DNA of 64,000 nucleotides, from NCBI GenBank assembly GCA_001804865.1, contig MHBK01000019.1, positions 62,001-126,000 of the forward strand. The letters are read 5' to 3'. Positions 38,635 to 46,676 of the stretch are shown here, one piece after another (the first letter of the stretch is position 1; every line of letters starts with the position of its first letter). The DNA comes from Lentisphaerae bacterium GWF2_57_35 (lineage in GTDB: Bacteria; Verrucomicrobiota; Kiritimatiellia; CAIQIC01; GWF2-57-35). The notes under the pieces were generated by a model that was not told where the DNA came from, did no database searches, and worked only from the letters and a program-made list of their open reading frames with translations. The position numbers were made by a program, and so were the translations under genes.

Positions 38635-38700
38635 TTTTGGAGGGGCGCGCTCCGTCGCGACCGGAAGAAGATGGTTCCGACAGAGCGGAACCCTCCAAAA
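38635..38700. repeat. Two-hairpin element, family B (full copy, inverted)
   Basis: TTTTGGAGG at one end and CCTCCAAAA at the other enclose GCGCGCTCCGTCGCGACC and GGTTCCGACAGAGCGGAACC. This is the reverse complement of the element at 15156-15222. Confidence 0.85.
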
Positions 38701-38713
38701 TACTAACCTTTTT

Positions 38714-38753
38714 GGCCCGGCTTCGGCTTGTCTCTCCGTAGCGAAGCCGGGCC
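38714..38753. repeat. Family C palindrome near the GH94 stop
   Basis: GGCCCGGCTTCG and CGAAGCCGGGCC form a 12-bp stem a few bases past the GH94 stop at 38768. It may end the transcript of the phosphorylase pair. The remainder of 38449-38634 holds no gene. Confidence 0.75.
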
Positions 38754-38767
38754 ATCTTTTGCGGCGG

Positions 38768-41158
38768 TTAGGCCGGGTTCAGGATTACATCGACTTTTAC
38801 TTGGCGGCCTTTCGGGGCCGGGGGGATGACGTTGCCGGTTACGGGTTGTCCATCGACCAGGAGCTGCACGGTGCGGGGCTTCGAACCGGCGCGATTGATC
38901 ACGCTGATTTCGTAGGCGGCGCCGCGGTAGTGCCGGACCATGCTGAAGTTCTTCCAGGCGCCGGGAATGGAGGGCTGGATCAGCAGGCCGTCGTGCGTGG
39001 GCCGCACGCCCAGCAGGTAGTCGGTGAGCGCCCGATACATCCAGGCGGCGGAACCGGAATACCAGGTCCACCCACCCCGTCCAAAGTTCGAGGACTCGGG
39101 GCCATCGACGTTGCCGGGGGTGACGTAAGGCTCGGCGCGGTAGTCGTCTGGCTTCTTGCCGCGTTGGATGGGGTTGAAGCTGTTGAAGACCTCGAACGTA
39201 CGATCAGGCGTGCCGGCCAGCGCTTCGGCGATGATGGCCCAGCAGCCGGCATGGGTGTAGAGTCCGCCGTTTTCGCGCAGGCCGGGGGCGTACTGCGTGA
39301 TGTGGCCGATCGAGGGATCGGGTTCGCTGAAGGCCGGCGTGAACAGCAAGGGGCCGTATTCTCGATAAAGATACTTCGACAACGATTTCAGGATCTTCTC
39401 GCGCCGTTCTTCCGACGGTATGCCGTACATCAAGGCCCAGGTTTGCGCGTTGAGCCAGATCTTGCCGATCTTGTTCTTGTGCGAGCCAAGCTTGCCGTTG
39501 ACGTAGGTGGCGCGGATGTACCAGTCGCCGTCCCAGGCATATTTGTTGATGGCGTCCTTGATCTTCGCGGCCGCTTTTTCGTAGCGGGCGATCGCAGCCT
39601 TGGCGCCGGGAGCGTTGAGCTTTCGCAGCAGTTCGCACCATTCGACGAGGATGCCGTAGTAGAACTCGCCCAGCCAGATGGACTCGGACGTGCCGTCAAA
39701 GCCGATGCAGGAGAGGCCGTCGTTCCAATCGCCTTCCACCATCGTGGGGATGCCGCGCGGACAGGGCCGGCCCAGCACCTGTTCGATGGCGGCGACGCAA
39801 TGTCCTTCGATGGTGGTCTCGCCCTTGTCGAAGAACGGGACTGTCTCTTTCAGGAAGGCGTAATCGCCGGTGGCCTTGAGATACTGCATGGTCACGAAGG
39901 GCAGCCACAGAAGATCGTCGCTGTTCTTCTTTTTCATGCCGTCCTCGGTGATCGGGTGCCACCAATGGAAGGTCGTGCCGTCGGCAAACTGATGGCGCGC
40001 GGCGCGGGCGATATGCTCGCGGCAGATACCCGGCTGGAGCGGCAGCGTGGCCAGGCTGTCCTGCAATTGATCGCGGTAGCCGTAGGCGCCGCCGGTCTGG
40101 TAATAGGCCGTCCGGCCCCACATACGGCAGGAGATGGCTTGATACGGGAGCCACTGGTTGACCAGCAGATTGACCGATTCGTCCGGGGTCTTGACCGTCA
40201 GCTCTCCGACGCGTTTCTGCCAGTCGGCCTGGACCTTCTTCAATTCGGCGGCCGCTTCGCCTTTGCGGGCATAGCGTCCTAGAATCCGCACGGCTTCGGC
40301 TTTCGTCGGCGTGGCGCCCAGGAGGAAGACGACCTCTTTTACTTCGCCGGGTTTCAGGGAGATGCGCGTTTGCAGCGAGCTGATGCCATCGGTGCAGCGG
40401 CCTTGCAGGCGTCCGAGCTTGCCTTCACGGACAGCCTTGGGGGCCGCCAATTCGCCGAGCTGGCCGAGGAAGGCGGATTGATCGCTCTCGAACGAAATCG
40501 CCTTGGGCAGCGTGGCATGGAAGCCGAAGAAGGGATACGGCCGCGACCAGGGGCGACCGCTGGGATCGGGAAGCGCCCAGCGCGTCTTGCGGGCAAAAAG
40601 GGCTCCGCGCGCGGCATCGAAGGACGTCTCGATAAAGATCTTGTCGAATTCGCGATGGGAATCCGGGGCAACGCCGAGGCACCATTCCAGATAGGTGAAG
40701 GTACTCAGCTTCCGGACCTTGTCCGTCGTATTGGTCAGGCGCAGAATCCAGACTTCGACCGGATCTTTGTGGTCCACAAAAACGGTCATTTCGGAGCGAA
40801 TGCCGTGGCTGGCGCCGGAAAGAATGGAATAGCCCATGCCGTGGCGGCATTCGTAATCGGACAGGGACGTTCCGGCCGGTTTGGGGGTCGGGGACCAAAA
40901 CTCGCCGGTTTCCTCGTCGCGCACGTAAACGTATTTGCCCCAGTTGTCGCGGGTCAGATCCTGGTCCCACCGCGTCAGCCGGTTGAACTGGGCGTGGTCG
41001 CGCCACGTATATCCCGACCCCGCCTGCGACAGCGTCGTACCGAAGTCCGGATTGGAAATGATGTTCACCCAGGGCCGCGGCGTATCGGCCCGCTTGATCA
41101 CATACTCGCCCCGTTCCGCATCGAAATAGCCATATTTGTTTTCGAACAATTTACTCAT
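38768..41158 (-). CDS. GH94 phosphorylase (cellobiose/chitobiose phosphorylase-like)
   Basis: The start is ATG 41158 with CAGGAG about 7 bases upstream, giving 796 residues, the normal size for GH94. These enzymes split a beta-linked disaccharide with inorganic phosphate into a sugar 1-phosphate and a free sugar. The N-terminal beta-sandwich includes YGYFDAERGEYVIKRADTPR. The (alpha/alpha)6 barrel has YGYRDQLQDSLA, HWWHPITEDG, SDDLLWLPF and EGDWNDGLS, where Asp480 is the expected general acid. There is no signal peptide, so it acts in the cytoplasm on an imported disaccharide. Cellobiose, chitobiose or laminaribiose specificity cannot be decided by eye. The second GH94 gene lies 78 bp upstream on the same strand. 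Confidence 0.92.
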   Translation of the reverse strand: MSKLFENKYGYFDAERGEYVIKRADTPRPWVNIISNPDFGTTLSQAGSGYTWRDHAQFNRLTRWDQDLTRDNWGKYVYVRDEETGEFWSPTPKPAGTSLSDYECRHGMGYSILSGASHGIRSEMTVFVDHKDPVEVWILRLTNTTDKVRKLSTFTYLEWCLGVAPDSHREFDKIFIETSFDAARGALFARKTRWALPDPSGRPWSRPYPFFGFHATLPKAISFESDQSAFLGQLGELAAPKAVREGKLGRLQGRCTDGISSLQTRISLKPGEVKEVVFLLGATPTKAEAVRILGRYARKGEAAAELKKVQADWQKRVGELTVKTPDESVNLLVNQWLPYQAISCRMWGRTAYYQTGGAYGYRDQLQDSLATLPLQPGICREHIARAARHQFADGTTFHWWHPITEDGMKKKNSDDLLWLPFVTMQYLKATGDYAFLKETVPFFDKGETTIEGHCVAAIEQVLGRPCPRGIPTMVEGDWNDGLSCIGFDGTSESIWLGEFYYGILVEWCELLRKLNAPGAKAAIARYEKAAAKIKDAINKYAWDGDWYIRATYVNGKLGSHKNKIGKIWLNAQTWALMYGIPSEERREKILKSLSKYLYREYGPLLFTPAFSEPDPSIGHITQYAPGLRENGGLYTHAGCWAIIAEALAGTPDRTFEVFNSFNPIQRGKKPDDYRAEPYVTPGNVDGPESSNFGRGGWTWYSGSAAWMYRALTDYLLGVRPTHDGLLIQPSIPGAWKNFSMVRHYRGAAYEISVINRAGSKPRTVQLLVDGQPVTGNVIPPAPKGRQVKVDVILNPA

Positions 41159-41236
41159 GAGGTCTCCTGTTTGCATATTCACTAAACCGACACATCTGAT
41201 TCTTCGTAAGGGCCCGGGCGTCGACAAGCGACGCCC

Positions 41237-43603
41237 CTACCCAACTCCCAAAATCACTTCAATCGAATGAACGCTGTGATCGCGAAAGATCGGCAGCACG
41301 TCGCCCTTCAGAAGCTCCCCGTCCACCTTGATCTCGCGAACGCCGCGGCTAACGTGGTCGGGGTTGAGAATGCGAATATCGTAACGCGCGCCGCGGAAGC
41401 GCCGCGAAATGCGCGCTTCGGGCCAGGCAGCGGGAATGCACGGGTCGATCCGCAAGCCGTCGAAGGACGGCTGGACGCCGAGCATTTTCTGAATGACCGC
41501 GATGAAGAACCAGTCGGCGCTGCCGGTCAGCCAGGTAAAGGCGCCTTCGCCATAGCGCGGATTGCCCGGGCCGACGACGTATTCAGGGAACACGTAAGGT
41601 TCGGCTTTATAGATGTCGATGTCCTTGTCGGATGCGTTCGGGATGATCTGGCGCATAGTTTTGTAGGCCTCTTCCGCCCGGCCCAGCGAGTAGTCCATCA
41701 TGATCTTGAACGCCCCGCCATGAATGAAAATGGCGGCATTCTCCTTCGTGCCGGGGGCAAAGGCCGTGATCCGGCCCAGGTCGGCGTTGTACTTGGTGTA
41801 AGGCGGCGCGAACAAAACCGGTCCATAGGGCGTAGCCAGGGTGTGATCGATATGATGCAGCACCTTCGGCAGTTGCTCCGCATCGGGAATACCGGCGAGA
41901 ATGGCCCAGGTTTGCGAATTCAGTTGGCAGTTGCCTTCGACGTTGACCGGGGAGCCGACGGGCTCGCCCTTGTCGTTGAACGCGTATACATAACGATCCC
42001 CTGCCCAAGCGTACTGGTTGATTAACGAGCGCATGGCGTCATAGCGCTGGCGGCATTCTTCAACGGTGGGCTGATCGCCCAACTGCTGCGCCAATTCCTC
42101 CAGCATTTTCAGCCCCAGACACAAGCCCATACCCAGCCAGACGCTTTCGCCCTTGCCGCCGATCCCCGTGCGGTCGAAGGCGTCGTTCCAATCCTGCGTG
42201 CCCATCAGCGGCAAGCCCCGCTCGCTCTTCGCGCGGTCCTGCAAGAACTGCATCGCCTTGCAAACATGCTGGTAAAGCGTGTCCGAACCGCCGTCATAGT
42301 AAGGAATGACTTTTTCGAGAATCTTGAAGTCGCCGGTTTCCTTGACGTAGGCGGAGACCAGCAAGGGCAGCCAGACCGGGAAATCGGCCGGCGCCTTGCC
42401 TTCGTTCGTACCGGTGACATACGACCAGCCGGCCATGGGCTGGCCGGTGTTCCGCTGGTGCTTGGCAAGCAGGATCATGCGCTCGCGGGCATAGTCGGAA
42501 TCCAGCGGCAGGAAACCCCAGGCGTCCTGGGCCGTGTTGCGGAAGCCGAACTCGCCGTGCCCCTCGTGATAATACGTTGCCGAACGGCCCCAGTGATTGT
42601 TCATCGCCACCTGATATTTCAGGCTGGCGTTGACGAAGTTGTTCAGGTCGGCGTCGGGCGTATCGATCATCACCCGGTCCATCAACGAGCGCCACATGCG
42701 CTTGGTCTGCCGGAAGGCTTCCTCGGCAGCCGCCGGTTCGCGGTACTTCGCGATCGTCGCCAGGGCCTCGTCCTCCTGCTCCGCCAAACCCATGAGCACC
42801 GTAAAATATTTCGTTTCGCCGGCCGGGATCGTCAGCGTGTGCTTGAGCGCGCCGACCATGTTGCCGCCGCGCACGCGCGAATTTGTGCACCCCTTCCCCG
42901 CCAATGCCGCGGGGTGCGCATAATCGCCCGCAGGGCCGATGAACGATTCGTAATCCACGTCATAGCCTTCCACCGGAAGGCTGGAGGCGAAATACGCGTG
43001 GAACGGCCAGGGCTTGTTGCCCAGCGGAAACTTCGACACCCAAATCGCCTGCAGCCGGTCGTTGAAATAGCCCTCGTTCATCAACACCGTCAGATTCCGG
43101 ACCACCAGTTCCGTCTCCCACACGCCCAGATGCCATTCGAGAAACGGATAAACCTCCACCGTCCGCGGACTGCGCGTCGTGTTCTTGACTTCCACCGCCC
43201 AGATTTCCATTCGCTCTTTTTCGGGCACGAAAAACGTGGTCGTGGTCTGGATGCCGTTGTAGCGGTTCTTGATCTTGCTGTAGCCCAAGCCGTGACGGCA
43301 CTCATACCGCTCGCCGAGATTCACCGGCGCATAAGTGCCGCTCGATACTTCCTTCGTTTCCGGGTCGCGGATGTAAATGTAGCGGCCCGGCCGGTCGTTC
43401 AGATAATTGGCCGGCGCCCAGCGATTGATGCGGTGCTGATTCGGATCCAGATACCAACTGAACCCACCGCCCGTTTGAGAAACTACTCCCGCATACTCGC
43501 CATTCGAGATGTAATTGATCCACGGCCTTGGCGTATGAGGGTCCGTAATCACAAATTCCCGCGCCTGCTGATCAAAATCGCCCAATGCTTTAAAGGATCT
43601 CAT
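41237..43603 (-). CDS. GH94 phosphorylase, second paralog
   Basis: The 788-residue paralog has the same build: FDQQAREFVITDPHTPRPWI at the N-terminus, a FRNTAQDAWGFLPL segment in the barrel, TQDWNDAFD with Asp474 as the expected general acid, and FAPGTKENAAIFIHGGAFK. Compared with its neighbour the active-site region differs: no HWWHP motif, and TGTNEGKAPADFPVWLPLL in that place. Its substrate is therefore probably different, and it resembles GH94 groups other than cellobiose phosphorylase. TAGGAG precedes the ATG. LacI-type operator-like sites lie upstream at 43633-43712. It is probably the first gene of a two-gene operon. Confidence 0.9.
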   Translation of the reverse strand: MRSFKALGDFDQQAREFVITDPHTPRPWINYISNGEYAGVVSQTGGGFSWYLDPNQHRINRWAPANYLNDRPGRYIYIRDPETKEVSSGTYAPVNLGERYECRHGLGYSKIKNRYNGIQTTTTFFVPEKERMEIWAVEVKNTTRSPRTVEVYPFLEWHLGVWETELVVRNLTVLMNEGYFNDRLQAIWVSKFPLGNKPWPFHAYFASSLPVEGYDVDYESFIGPAGDYAHPAALAGKGCTNSRVRGGNMVGALKHTLTIPAGETKYFTVLMGLAEQEDEALATIAKYREPAAAEEAFRQTKRMWRSLMDRVMIDTPDADLNNFVNASLKYQVAMNNHWGRSATYYHEGHGEFGFRNTAQDAWGFLPLDSDYARERMILLAKHQRNTGQPMAGWSYVTGTNEGKAPADFPVWLPLLVSAYVKETGDFKILEKVIPYYDGGSDTLYQHVCKAMQFLQDRAKSERGLPLMGTQDWNDAFDRTGIGGKGESVWLGMGLCLGLKMLEELAQQLGDQPTVEECRQRYDAMRSLINQYAWAGDRYVYAFNDKGEPVGSPVNVEGNCQLNSQTWAILAGIPDAEQLPKVLHHIDHTLATPYGPVLFAPPYTKYNADLGRITAFAPGTKENAAIFIHGGAFKIMMDYSLGRAEEAYKTMRQIIPNASDKDIDIYKAEPYVFPEYVVGPGNPRYGEGAFTWLTGSADWFFIAVIQKMLGVQPSFDGLRIDPCIPAAWPEARISRRFRGARYDIRILNPDHVSRGVREIKVDGELLKGDVLPIFRDHSVHSIEVILGVG

Positions 43604-43632
43604 AACAGCTTACTCCTACAAATTTCAAACAA

Positions 43633-43712
43633 TGAAACCGCTTACATTGATGAATAATACCCAGTTCAATGGTTTCATCAAGGGTAAAAACGCTTTTATG
43701 AGAGCGATTGCA
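43633..43712. promoter_or_regulatory. LacI-type operator-like sites upstream of GH94 gene
   Basis: Three sites fit the LacI/GalR-type pattern with central CG (TGNAANCGNTTNCA). They are TGAAACCGCTTACA at 43633-43646, TAAAAACGCTTTTA at 43685-43698, and a weaker GAGAGCGATTGCAA at 43699-43712. They lie 30-110 bp upstream of the GH94 start codon (43603). Confidence 0.5.
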
Positions 43713-43865
43713 AGAAAAGGCCGTCTTTATTGGCTAAAATGACGATTATTTCTTAAAAAAGGGGCAAAAACCTTGTCGAAAGCGGGTTTGTGTAGAATTT
43801 TCCTCTAAAAGCGGCCGAAAATGCAGGGTTACACCCTAAAAAGCGGCCGTTTGACGTGAAAAAGA

Positions 43866-43927
43866 GCCCGTCTTCGCCCGCCTGCGCATCGCTACGCGAA
43901 GCGTTGCGGGCAGGGAGAAGCCGGGCC
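43866..43927. repeat. Family C palindrome
   Basis: GCCCGTCTTCGCCCGCCTGC at the left and GAAGCCGGGCC at the right. It is the near-identical inverted copy of 18695-18756. It lies in the gap 43713-43993, which has no gene. Confidence 0.85.
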
Positions 43928-43957
43928 ACCTGGGTTCGCAATTACAATTGCTGGATA

Positions 43958-43985
43958 CTGATTACTGACCACTGATTACTGATCA
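43958..43985. repeat. Four heptamers CTGATNA
   Basis: CTGATTA, CTGACCA, CTGATTA and CTGATCA in tandem are the reverse complement of the TNATCAG unit repeated 18 times at 36856-36981. Confidence 0.8.
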
Positions 43986-43993
43986 CTTCTTCT

Positions 43994-44365
43994 CTACGTC
44001 TTCAGCAATCCGGTAAGCAACGCCACCAGCATGAGGACGGCAATGACGAAGAGCGTCTTGGCGAAGTAAGACTTCGGCGTATTATCCAAGGCTCTGACCT
44101 GCTTCTGCGAATACAGCGCCAGCACGCCGAGGGCCAGCGTCACGAGCAACATGCAGAGAAAAGCTATGAAGTTTTGAGTTGCATGGGCGGCCGGTCCGGC
44201 GCCGGGGGAACCGGAGCCTTTCATGGCGGCGGGGCCGACGATCGGCAGGATCATACATTGGAAATAGAACGCCAAGGCGAACAGGACGGTAAGGACCTGG
44301 CTCACCATAGGGATCGCAAAAAACGGGCGATCGACCGCTTCAGTTTCTTTTTTTGTGGTTTTCAT
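43994..44365 (-). CDS. Small three-span membrane protein
   Basis: The 123-residue product has three hydrophobic segments (about 20-43, 65-85 and 101-121) joined by a Gly/Pro/Ala-rich loop (GSGSPGAGPAA). No family is recognised and no catalytic residues are visible. The N-terminus is charged and probably cytoplasmic. No strong ribosome site is seen. It lies downstream of the DUF4139 gene on the same strand, separated by a long-form family A repeat. Confidence 0.6.
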   Translation of the reverse strand: MKTTKKETEAVDRPFFAIPMVSQVLTVLFALAFYFQCMILPIVGPAAMKGSGSPGAGPAAHATQNFIAFLCMLLVTLALGVLALYSQKQVRALDNTPKSYFAKTLFVIAVLMLVALLTGLLKT

Positions 44366-44441
44366 AGGCGTGCTGACATTTTTCGCAAATGAAGAAAAAA
44401 GTCAAAGGTTATATTCGAAAGATCGCTGCAAAGACTTGCGG

Positions 44442-44540
44442 CTGGAAAGAAACCACCGGCTTACGCCGGCGGCTACGTAGCCGCGTCCGTAAGGACGTGG
44501 ATTCTTATTCCTATGCGCGGGGAAGCGTCAAGATGCACCC
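44442..44540. repeat. 99-bp long-form family A element, second copy
   Basis: This is the same two-hairpin element plus tail as 21098-21197, nearly identical in sequence and in the same orientation. It lies between the membrane protein gene (start 44365) and the DUF4139 gene (stop 44573). Confidence 0.85.
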
Positions 44541-44572
44541 GCCGCAAAAGGTCGCGGCGATCGTCTCCTTGC

Positions 44573-46570
44573 TTACTCGACATTCACCCCCGCGATATAG
44601 TCGTCGATTTCTTTCTGCTTGCGCTGTTCATCCTGCTTCAGGGCGTCAAAGCGGGTGTTCAAGCCTTCGATCTCGTCTTCTTGCTGCGTAAGTTTTCGCT
44701 CCCAGCGGGAGAAGCTTTCCGAGTTTTTATCGACGGCTTCCATATTCTTGCGAATACGACCCTGCTCCTGGACGATACGTTGAATCTGCTCTTCGATGGT
44801 TTTCCGCTCGGTGCGAATTGCCGCAAGTTGGGACTGGAAGGTCACCAGCTTCTTCAACGCGTTTTTGATTTCCGAGGGGATCTCCTTTTGGCTCAGGAAA
44901 AGGTCCACACTGCGATCGTTCAGGTTGGACAGGAGAATCTGCTGTTCCCCCACCCGCTGCTCCTTGACGTTGAAGTCCCGCGTCTTGCCGGCCGCGAGTT
45001 GCAGCCGAAAACGGTATTGATCCGTCGTTTTTTCGACGTCCTTCGAGGGCTCGATCAAATCCCATCCGGCCTTGATGGGCTGCTCGATCGTCAGGGTCCG
45101 CTCCTGGCCGCGCTTGCTGGAAATGGCGTACTTCGTAGTGGTCAGGTACCGTTTTTGCAGGAACAGGGCGCCCCGCACAATCTTCACGGAGACGATTTCC
45201 TCCGGCTTGTTCTCGGTTTCCATGCGCACTTCGGTCGCCAGATCCAGCGAGTAGGAGAGCAGGACTTTTTCGGACGGGCGCGTATCGGGCAGGCGCGCAT
45301 CGCCGGCATAGATGCCTTCTTCGAACACGCTCACGGGGCCCTGCATGAGAAAGAGCTTCGAGCTGTTGTCCAACTCCACGCCGTTCATCGGATATTTCGC
45401 GTTCGCCCGGCTGCTGTAGATCGAGAGCGGCGCGCCCTTGACCGATTCGTCGACAATCGGAAGCATGGCGGACTGCTGCCGGGGCAGGGTCACCGGCGTG
45501 TCAATGGCATATTCGAACAACTCCCCCGCCGACTCGCCGGTCGCAGCCGAGGCCACGCCGGAATCCCTCATCCGCGCCAGGTTCATCCGCGGCGGGGCGG
45601 CCATCGGCGCCGGAGCGGCGGCATCCATGGCAAACATTTCTGCCTCGGCAGGCATGGCCTCGTGCAAGGCGCCGGCCATCCCCTTGCCGTACATCTGCGG
45701 CGCGGCGCCGCCGTACGTCTCCAGCTCGACCACGGGACGCTTCACATAAATGGGATCGTACAAATTCTGAATAAAGGAAACCGGCCGACCGGACACCAGC
45801 GAGAGGCTCACGCCGGTCCAATCCTCGTCGGTTGTGTTCTCCACGTGCGCCCAGCCTTGCAGATATAAGGATGGGCCTTCGATCACCATCCGGTAGCTGG
45901 TCTTCCATACCGGCGTTTCGAGCATGTAGCCCACGGACACCTTCCGCTTCCCTTTTCCGTTAAACGACAGCTTCAAACTCTTCTTGTCGCGATCCAGATT
46001 TCCAGCCAGCGTACCCAGCGCCGCGCTTAAATCCGCACGGATGGCTTCGTCGGTAAATTCCAGCGATTGCAAATCGTCGAAGCGGAATGTGCGCAGGCCG
46101 CCGGCGCCCGACAAGGTCAGGTAATCGATCGTCCGGACCACGTCGTCCTCCTTGAGCTCCTTCTGCTCCACCCCGAGAATCCGGCCTTCGAAATCCGAGC
46201 CGCTGGTCTTCACGCGCACGGCCACGCCCCTCATACGGTTGAACAGGGTCAGGCGGTCCGGGCTGTCCGACAGATCGATCCGGTACGTCTTTAACGTCCG
46301 CTCGACGGGATCGCGCGAATCGTACGTCACCGCGCCGATCGACCCGCCGTTTTCGTCGAACAAAACCAGGGATTTGATGACGTCGTTGATCTGGTCGACG
46401 GAAAACTGGAGCACCGAGGAATCGTCGCCCTCCACCACGGCCCGCCGGTCGAAATAGCCGACGCCGCTATTAAAAAGCACCACCTGCTTCAGCGGCACAT
46501 CGGCAACCGCCCAAGCCCCGTTCACGGTTGCGCAACAGGCCACCAGGGCCAAATAGAATCGTCCATTCAT
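44573..46570 (-). CDS. DUF4139 domain-containing exported protein
   Basis: The 665-residue product has a signal peptide (about 1-22, ending AWAVAD). The N-terminal region opens VVLFNSGVGYFDRR, typical of DUF4139 proteins. The DUF4139 core contains VGYMLETPVWKTSYRMVIEG (about 215-234), then AHVENTTDEDWTGVSLSLVSGRP. A C-terminal coiled coil covers about 575-655 (KNALKKLVTFQSQLAAIRTE). The family is related to mucoidy-inhibitor MuiA-like proteins; its molecular function is not known. GGGAGGACAAGGC precedes the ATG. Confidence 0.82.
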   Translation of the reverse strand: MNGRFYLALVACCATVNGAWAVADVPLKQVVLFNSGVGYFDRRAVVEGDDSSVLQFSVDQINDVIKSLVLFDENGGSIGAVTYDSRDPVERTLKTYRIDLSDSPDRLTLFNRMRGVAVRVKTSGSDFEGRILGVEQKELKEDDVVRTIDYLTLSGAGGLRTFRFDDLQSLEFTDEAIRADLSAALGTLAGNLDRDKKSLKLSFNGKGKRKVSVGYMLETPVWKTSYRMVIEGPSLYLQGWAHVENTTDEDWTGVSLSLVSGRPVSFIQNLYDPIYVKRPVVELETYGGAAPQMYGKGMAGALHEAMPAEAEMFAMDAAAPAPMAAPPRMNLARMRDSGVASAATGESAGELFEYAIDTPVTLPRQQSAMLPIVDESVKGAPLSIYSSRANAKYPMNGVELDNSSKLFLMQGPVSVFEEGIYAGDARLPDTRPSEKVLLSYSLDLATEVRMETENKPEEIVSVKIVRGALFLQKRYLTTTKYAISSKRGQERTLTIEQPIKAGWDLIEPSKDVEKTTDQYRFRLQLAAGKTRDFNVKEQRVGEQQILLSNLNDRSVDLFLSQKEIPSEIKNALKKLVTFQSQLAAIRTERKTIEEQIQRIVQEQGRIRKNMEAVDKNSESFSRWERKLTQQEDEIEGLNTRFDALKQDEQRKQKEIDDYIAGVNVE

Positions 46571-46647
46571 TGCCTTGTCCTCCCATGCATTAGTCGTTGG
46601 GGAAAACCATACGACTCCCCCGGGGCTTTGTCACGAACGGAAGCAGA

Positions 46648-46667
46648 CCGCCGGCGTACGCCGGCGG
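46648..46667. repeat. Perfect 20-bp palindrome, family A
   Basis: CCGCCGGCGTACGCCGGCGG is fully self-complementary. It lies 10 bp past the stop of the 3921-residue gene (46677) and may end its transcript. Confidence 0.85.
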
Positions 46668-46676
46668 CTACAGGGA

